A stretch of DNA of 64,000 nucleotides from Chytridium lagenaria (Eukaryota; Chytridiomycota; Chytridiomycetes; Chytridiales; Chytridiaceae). The DNA is taken from NCBI GenBank assembly GCA_025449115.1, contig JAHLKC010000016.1:186001-250000 (forward strand). The letters run 5' to 3'. Both the position numbers and the translations under genes were made by a program. Below, one piece after another: positions 57,421 through 64,000 of the stretch (position 1 is the first letter of the stretch; each line of letters starts with the position of its first letter). A model generated the notes under the pieces. It saw only the letters and a list, made by a program, of their open reading frames with translations, did no database searches and was not told where the DNA came from.

Positions 57421-57691
57421 GGTTCCAATGTTGGGGTTAATAAAGTCTTGGTATTTATATGGTCATTGATACATGGATCTGTATATACATGCATACAGAT
57501 GGTTAGGTGAAGTAAGCCTGCCTATTCATCTAACATTGCCATATACAACATCCATCGTGAAATTCTAACATGCAATTGGGCATGCGTCGCAGCCATACAT
57601 CACGATTCTCTCCAAACCATATATTATTATGGGCGAAACATAATGAGGACATTATCCCACCAATTTCCAATTCCATACGTGTGGGCGTACC

Positions 57692-58966
57692 TCACGCTTG
57701 CCCAGAAATTACTGGCCTCGCACTCATCTTTCGCGACGCTACAACCTCTGCCATCCTCATCATATGCTCCAACTTCCTCCAATTATTCGCAGCAAGTATC
57801 AAGAATCCGCAACAACCCATGAGTGGACTAAGCCTAGGCCAAACCGTTAACATGGTTCCGAGAAGCAGGAGAAACAATACTACTAACCCCCAATTTGATA
57901 AAAGCGTGATATAAACAACTAAAAGTGGATTCGTGTGAACGACAGATAAAACTAGCAACACAGCTTCGTTCGTCGCGGCTAATATCACTGCCATATTTAA
58001 AACCCATAATATTGCAATGGAGGCCGTCAAACCTTCCTTCACGCAATCCGTCTTCGCGGAATTGTCAGGTGTCGCCTCTCCATGACCCGTCACAAGCACT
58101 GACATCAAGATCCTATTTTCCATCGTCATTCTATACTGTGTCAACGCTTGCACCAGTCGTAACCTCCCCACAAAGGCAGCAACGGCAAGGCTGAGGGTGA
58201 TGACGAGTAAAAGCGCGTGGGATATTGTTTTTAAAAGACGGGAGAGGGAGAGAGACGTTACGTCGCCTGAGGAAACGTAATGGTCGGACATGTAGGAGGA
58301 GGAGAGTGAGGTGGATTCAGCGGCGACGAGGATGATGTAAAGAGTTTTAAGGAAAACGTTTTTGGAGACGGAGCTGTGATCGTCGAAGGTAAGATTCGTG
58401 GCCATGATCTTAATGTTTAAAGCAATGATAAGGGCGTGGCTTGGAAATTCAAACTACGTCATTGAAACCTACCCCACCTAAATACATAATATATCCCGCC
58501 GTAATAGCAAAATTACGTAACGCTATAAACATTCTAATAGTTTAGATTAGAGAACGAAACTTAACCAAACGCAACTCACTGAAACCAAACAACCTTTGCC
58601 CCCTGAACCTGCAGGTAAACAAACAACCCAAACGACATCACCGTTATAACGAAAAACCAAAAATATGCCCATTCCACAGGTAAAAGCCCCGGTTTAATCT
58701 CAGTGCTATCCAGCGTCATCCGTAATTTCCGGATTTCGAGCGTTGATGCGAATCCAAGACAACCGAGCACTAGGGCGATTGTAGCGATCATGAAAAAAAC
58801 GCTGACTGTGATATTATTAGAGGGCTGGGGAGGTCGAGGCGTACCTAATTCTGGGAATCCTGGGTACTGGTAAGCACACTGTAGGATTAAGATCGAGCTA
58901 GTGCAAACTACTGATCGTAAGCGAATCTCAACAAAGTTGCCGCTTACTATCGGGTTTATCTGTCAT
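57692..58966 (-). CDS. seven-helix membrane protein, array member 5 (minus strand, intact)
   Basis: From ATG 58966: MTDKPD, then ICTSSILILQCAYQYPGFPE with the Cys pair, then VSVFFMIATIALVLGCLGFA (TM1), STLEIRKLRMTLDSTEIKPG, WAYFWFFVITVMSFGLFVYL (TM2), FIALRNFAITAGYIMYLGG (TM3), FLKTLYIILVAAESTSLSSS (TM4), HALLLVITLSLAVAAFVGRL (TM5), LTASIAILWVLNMAVILAAT (TM6 region), VVLFLLLLGTMLTVWPRL and CCGFLILAANNWRKLEH (TM7). The exon order, tiny first exon and phase-1 introns match members 1-3. The last exon (57692 to about 58405) is 237 codons and uninterrupted. The stretch before TM7 is longer and more hydrophobic than in member 3, and could add a helix. It is the most distant member in sequence. Confidence 0.8.
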
Positions 58967-59737
58967 GATAAGATGAGATGGAAGTCAATGGCGGCGTGGT
59001 TGAACCGTCGCAACATATTCAAGTTCCTCACTCTAAGACCGTTCCTCAAACAACGGTTTTTCTTCATACAAAGGGATTTACATTACGAAACAAACTCAAG
59101 ATATCTCGATTTTCTAATTCACTCATCGTAATCAACAGATATACTCGCTCTTGACGTAATGAAACCCGCATGCTGACACGTGGACGTCAGTATATAATTC
59201 ATTACCATTTTAAAAGCCCCACGTTCAGGATCCACATCCATGACTCCACTCCCTAAACTTGATGCCTTCAGGTATGATGTTGAATATAATATCGATGAAT
59301 TGGACGCGTAAGATCTCCCTTGGGATCTGTTGATAACGAGGTGAATCTTTCAATGAGACCAAAGAAAACGCACACACTATAGCTTGGTAAGCTCTACGTG
59401 AAGTGCAAGATACAGGACGAAAAAAAAATCCCCGGAAAGACGCGTCATAAATGAAGGAAGGAAGATTTAAGCAATTTATACGAGGCTTTGTTATTCTACG
59501 GCATCAGAGTATACAAGGTTTTTTCTGGTTCATTATCTGAGATTTGTTATTGTATGTGGGGTTCCCAGCCTTTTCTACGCTCATATAAAACACATGTACG
59601 AAGAAAGAAGATGGAGAGGTGAATACGAAAGGATATGTAAGATTAGATGCAAGGGAAAGAAAATGAAAAAAAGGAAGAAAAAACAATAAAGATACATAGG
59701 AGTCGGGGTTTCCGTGCTAAAAGGCTCATCAAAAGTA
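58967..59737. other. intergenic, no gene seen
   Basis: Holds the promoter of array member 5 and the 3' region of the hydrolase gene. No supported coding frame. Confidence 0.55.
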
Positions 59738-61461
59738 TCACACAGCGCGATACAGAGGCAACCTCATCCTCATCTCCGTCCTCCCCATCAAATCCTCCGC
59801 GCCCGCAAACCTCGTCGCCGTCCCCATCCAAATACTCGACGCAGCCGCAGTCAACGCAACAGGTGGTTTCACAGTCTGAGCACCACGAGCAGCTAAAGGC
59901 CACCACGACGCGGCAGCAGCAGCTTCAGCAGCAATCGTTTTTTTACGCTCCATGACCTCAACCTCAGCTTTGCCATCTTCAACTATTTGCATCATTGCAA
60001 CGCGACCAAGTTCTGTTACTTCACCGTCTGGTGCGATGCCCAAGAAACCAGGTGATGATGGGTGAGAGGTGATAGGCTCGTCTACGGCATCGGTCGTCTT
60101 TTTCACGGAAAGATTGCGGATGAAATCTCCTGCACGGCGCAGAGCAACCTCCCCGACAGGGTCACCAAACACTTGAAAGACGTGAACCATATCACGGTAA
60201 AGCTCAAGGCGAATAGGGCTGTTTGAGAACGACTTTGCAGCAAGCACAATCCCTTCATCACGGAGCCGCTCCCGTTCCCCGACTTGAATAAGTGTAGGAG
60301 GGAGGAGTGTGGCTTTATCATCATCCGTCCGTCCCGTTAATCTGATCGGGTTGTCAGTCCCAAACATGGGTGAAACGTAAGGATGGATGTTATCAGCATC
60401 GGTACGTGTGTAAGCGTGAGACCGTACTCCAGGAACAATGTGCTCGGGATCTGTAACGTTCTCGGGAAGGTAGTCGATAAGGGCGTTGAGACGGAAGGAA
60501 GGTTGGGAGTGGGTGAGGTCCACCCAGGGTGCAAGAGCTACGATGCCTCCCGGTTGGCGCCATAAAGGGTTGGGGTTTGAAGCATTCAGGCCATAATCAC
60601 GAAGCCATAAGGAGAGGGCAAGCGATAAACCGCCTCCTGCTGAATCTCCAGCGATGAAGATCTGGTCGGCACGGTATCGCTTTGGAGGCTTGCCGCCAGA
60701 GAGTGAAGTTTGCGGAGGGTCGACAAGTGACAGGTAGGCAGAGATGGCGTCATGAAGAGGAAGTGGGAATGTGTGTTCAGGTGCAAGCCTGTAATCAATA
60801 GCCAGCACCTTGGCTCCAGCGAGTTCAGCGAATCTTGAGGTGAGGCACCGATGGGATAAAGGAGATCCCATGATAAAACCACCACCGTGAAGGAAGAGAA
60901 TGACTCGCTCATTTTCGGGGTCTTCACTACACCCTTTGACGCCGGGCGGTCGATGCTCCACCCATTCGGCAGAGATGGATCCTTTGGCTTCTTCCGGCTT
61001 CATTCCATCCAAATACGTTTTCACGCCGAGGAATGGAGACGGGGTCGATGCGGATATTATCGGATTTATGGTTTGGTAAGATGGAGAGAAGGCTGCGAGT
61101 GCGTTTGATGGAGTGCTTTGTGCGGTGCAGTGCGTGGCGATAAAGAGGGACAGCTATGGACTAGATATGATCCGAGGTTAGCAATCTATCATGGGAAAAA
61201 GAATAGACACCAAGCGGAGAATGTATTGAGGAAATTACCATCCGTGTTGACCATTCCAGTGGAGGAGCCTTTGGTGGTGCGGCTGGTGCAGATGATGAGA
61301 GGGATCCTGATGATGCGGATGCAGTGGTGGAAGAGGAGAAGGAGAGGGAGAGATTAAAACTGGAGCGAGGGGAGCGAGGAGGATAGTGATGATGGTAGAG
61401 AGGATGAGAGGGAGCCGAGAAGAGAGGATGACGACCTCACGACGGCCTTTGCAGCTTCCAT
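59738..61461 (-). CDS. hormone-sensitive-lipase-type alpha/beta hydrolase
   Basis: The main exon (59738-61024 and beyond) has RVILFLHGGGFIMGSPLSHR (oxyanion-hole HGGG), AKVLAIDYRLAPEHTFPLPL, IFIAGDSAGGGLSLALSLWL (nucleophile Ser in GDSAGG), GGIVALAPWVDLTHSQPSF, PPTLIQVGERERLRDEGIVL (Asp region) and YRDMVHVFQVF (His). This is the HSL branch of the alpha/beta hydrolases; lipid or small-ester substrates are typical. A tail of about 130 residues after the fold ends Ala-rich and basic. Upstream, AFSPSYQTINPIISASTPSP precedes the fold, and a Leu/Ser-rich hydrophobic stretch (61380-61450) may be an N-terminal membrane anchor. The start at 61461 (MEAAKAVVRSSSSLLGSL) is tentative because the frame changes between it and the main exon. 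Confidence 0.85.
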
Positions 61462-62974
61462 GGCTTTCACTTTAGTTTCCTTCCTTTCCTTCACAACAAT
61501 GAATATTCGACGAGTGGATACGAGCAGTAGTGATGCGACAGATAACAACGAAACGGAGGGGGGAAAGAAGTCAAGTCCGTTCCTTTTTATAATATTTAAC
61601 TTGGGGGTTGGGTTTGGAGTATTTAATATTGGGGAGGAGCTTCAAATTGTCATCCCTTTTTGATAGCAGGTTTTGGGGCAACCCGAAGGATTGGGCCACC
61701 GAATACAAATTTATTCTTCAGCTCTTGTGGTGTCTTTGGTGTTTTTGGAAAACAAGGAAGAATGGAGGAGGGTGTGCCAGGTGGAGGGAGGTTGAGGGGA
61801 GGGAGGGAGGGAGGGAGGATTGGGGTGTTGGATTGGACGAGATACGCAAGTGGATGGATGGATGGCTAAGTTTAGAGGATAATACGTCTGTGGGCAGGAA
61901 GGATTAATTGCCTTTTATACGATTTATTTTAGTGATTTCTCCCCAATTCTTACGCAGACCAACCAGCTGTAAAAAAATGATCTTTTTTTTCTCATGTGAC
62001 TTGTGACTGAACAGCTGGTGACTTGAACTGAGGACGACGTGACTGCGGATCCCATATTGAAAGTTAGTATCACAGGACGTGATCGTCCCCTTGTTTCGAA
62101 CGCAATGTGGAGGCAATGTCAGCTGAGAGTACCCAGGACTCGTTTTGTAATAAGTTATGCCATAATCCGACCAACACAAACGTTAATAGTAAGTCCAACC
62201 ACGATGAAACTGCATGGGGGGTGGTTGGTTATAAGAAAGCCGTAGTTTTAATTGATCTCATGATCGATCAATATATATTACTATTATCAATCTTGTTCAC
62301 GTTAAAGGAAACATTGCGGCCTGTCAGCCTGGCCTATAGAGGCGCCTCCATGACATCATATCAGTGCGCATACAAGTATCATATACACACCATGTGTCGA
62401 TATGGTGATAATGTTGAGACTTCAGAGAAAAAGCGCCACAAAAAACGAGGTTATCATGTAGAAGGTGTGATGGCACCCTCTGTCGCCTCAAATTGACATG
62501 GTGGAAATTTGCGATAGTTCTTATATTCCCCGCATTACTTATGAATTGAAATTAATACTCATCGCGTCAGCCGATCAAACCATGAGATGCAGAAGTCGGT
62601 GAAATAGACATACGACGGCGAGAGTTTGAAATAGATAGAGGTGACAGAGAAAGTGTTGGGAATACCGAATACCGATGTTAAGGATTTTATGTTCGCTTTG
62701 GGTTGAAAAGCAGTTTAAAAAGTTTGGACTTCAAATAAGTCAATTTATGTAGTTTAGTCTAACATCGTAACCTCGTCAAATTGAAGGGCTTAAAGTAGAA
62801 TATCGCTGATATTTTCATAGTATTTGCGTGCAATGCCACGCATGTGCGGTTTCGTGTCATGAAATACTTGCATTAAACGCTCTTCGCAAAACAAAATATC
62901 TATTTAAACAATAATTTACAAATATAACCAAAGAATAGAAGTATCAAAATATAATCACGTTATACAACTTGTCG
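61462..62974. other. intergenic, no gene seen
   Basis: Includes the hydrolase promoter, a G-rich tract and AT-rich DNA. Frames here (for example 62107-62496 plus, 61904-62179 minus) lack motifs and have stop-rich, low-complexity context. Confidence 0.5.
61797..61822 (+). repeat. GGGA tract with G-quadruplex potential
   Basis: Five consecutive GGGA-type units (GGGAGGGAGGGAGGGAGG) followed by GGGG six bases later. Four or more G3 runs with one-base loops fit the usual G-quadruplex pattern. About 340 bp upstream of the hydrolase start. Confidence 0.6.
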
Positions 62975-63050
62975 TAAGTACTTGTCCTGCCTCGTCTATC
63001 ATAAGTACTTGTCCTGCCTCGTCTATCATAAGTACTTGTCCTGCCTCGTC
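62975..63050. repeat. 27-bp direct repeat, 2.8 units
   Basis: Unit begins TAAGTACTTGTCCTGCCTCG and ends TCTATCA; units start at 62975, 63002 and 63029 and appear identical, the third cut after TCGTC. Units abut with no spacers. It lies about 50 bp outside the end of repeat copy C. Confidence 0.9.
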
Positions 63051-63101
63051 CTTGAGGCCGCGACTAAATCAGGTTGTTCAAGGTGATTTTGACGAAGTCC
63101 C

Positions 63102-64000
63102 AAATGACAAATGATTGGGATTATTGTTTGACAATTTCACTTGATACAGCTGACATGGTCGTCCCCTTCATCGGTCGTTTCCATCCCGTCACCTCGAATT
63201 TCGTCCCCCTTCAACCATCACATCCTTCGTAAGTCCCTCTATCCCCATGGCTTTAAAAGAATGTGTGTTTTGTAAAATTAGTCTAACTCTTTTCATTTTT
63301 GCTCTTAAGCAATATGGCAACTTCGTCAAAGATGCGACTCTCTACGAAGACCAGAGCACTACCGTACCGGCCCCATTTTCAAAAATACACAAGGTTTCAT
63401 CTTACCTGGATACTGGCTCTAGCGACTCTCCCAACAGGCCTTTTCTTCGAACTGACCAGCCACCATCCTTGATTGCCTTGTTTGACCTCCGAAACACCAT
63501 AACGGAAACCCATTTTCCAACATTTCATTTCCTCTTCGGTAAGATGTCATCGCTCTTGCTACGGTCGTTGTATGCCATCGGTTTTTTTACGTCGGCTGCG
63601 ATGCTCGATGATTCATGAAGTTTGAAGACGTTCTCGAAAAGAGCCCGGATATTTCGTGACTCTGTGAGCCATTCGGCCATTGTATTGTATTCAAAAAAAT
63701 CGGCGACTTCAGGCCAAATCTTGCCATGAGGTGGGATAGATATGGGTACATCAGCGGATACTCGATGATAAGAACTGCTTCACGGATATCAGATGGACTG
63801 AACAAGAGTGGCTGAGAAATACGTCCGTGAGTTGACTTTAGCAATTGCAATGAGTCGAGTTCGACCCTCTTCTCATGGTATTCACTTCCCACGCTCCAAT
63901 TCCTACATTATACTCTTCACAATCTTTTAATTCCCAGGTAATACTTCACACTATTGTTAATCTTTCATGCACTCACCATCATCACATAGAATCTTACTTC
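63102..64000 (+). repeat. dispersed repeat, copy C (inverted, cut by window end)
   Basis: Reads as the reverse complement of the right third of copy A (28497 down to about 27600): AAATGACAAATGATTGGGA, TGACATGGTCGTCCCCTTC, CAACCATCACATCCTTCG followed by GTAAGT, ATGGCAACTTCGTCAAAG, and near 63848 ATGAGTCGAGTTCGACCCTC. Coding-like agreement with copy A appears near 63670-63800: the frame HSAIVLYSKKIGDFRPNLAM with RWDRYGYISG parallels VQPNLIMWWDAYGHISG in copy A. A conserved GTAAGT after the CATCCTTC exon-like end suggests a spliced transcript starting near the element's outer end. The family is not recognised. Confidence 0.65.

Noticed and set aside
62975..63050. Possible CRISPR-like array
   Set aside because: Units abut without spacers and the genome is eukaryotic; this is a simple tandem repeat.

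Overview
The window reads as nuclear DNA of an early-diverging, probably chytrid-like (zoosporic) fungus. Reasons seen in the sequence: dense protein genes split by many very short introns (about 35-60 bp, GT..AG, often with CTAAC/CTAAT just before the acceptor); fungus-typical genes (ISN1, ATG22-like, Cue1-like, mitochondrial LeuRS, ILV2); and families rare or absent in Dikarya but known in chytrids or other deep lineages (calpain-15/SOL-type protease, RFWD3-like ligase, a Crinkler-type N-terminal domain). The lineage call is inference; no rRNA or tRNA gene was found.

Layout. 0-25.6 kb is a compact housekeeping block: a small unknown protein, ISY1 splicing factor, a CINP-like gene, a DUF985 cupin, a Cue1-like ER protein, Yippee, IMP 5'-nucleotidase ISN1, an alpha-arrestin, an ATG22-like vacuolar exporter, a large unknown gene, UPF0538, enoyl-CoA isomerase, mitochondrial LeuRS, an RFWD3-like ubiquitin ligase and a calpain with ubiquitin-binding-type modules. 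25.8-28.5 kb is copy A of a long dispersed repeat. 29.4-38.3 kb holds eIF2-alpha, a PNPOx-like flavoprotein, acetolactate synthase, a GyrI-like protein and a MOT1 molybdate transporter. 39.6-42.4 kb is repeat copy B. 42.7-47 kb carries a striking membrane protein (Crinkler-like head, transmembrane helix, outer beta-propeller) and a secreted GH114 enzyme. 47.4-59 kb is a cluster of five paralogous seven-helix membrane proteins, three on the plus strand and two on the minus strand, with a Ser/Thr kinase gene between. 59.7-61.5 kb is a hormone-sensitive-lipase-type hydrolase. The window ends in a tandem repeat and an inverted third copy of the dispersed repeat.

Two points matter for any reader. 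First, most genes contain one or more single-base frame breaks, many in short G, C, T or A runs, which points to residual assembly errors rather than mass pseudogenisation; coding spans below are given across these breaks. Second, the most novel content is the 42.7-59 kb surface-protein region: the Crinkler-headed type II membrane protein and the GPCR-topology array look like lineage-specific sensing or contact proteins, but no function is demonstrated by the sequence.
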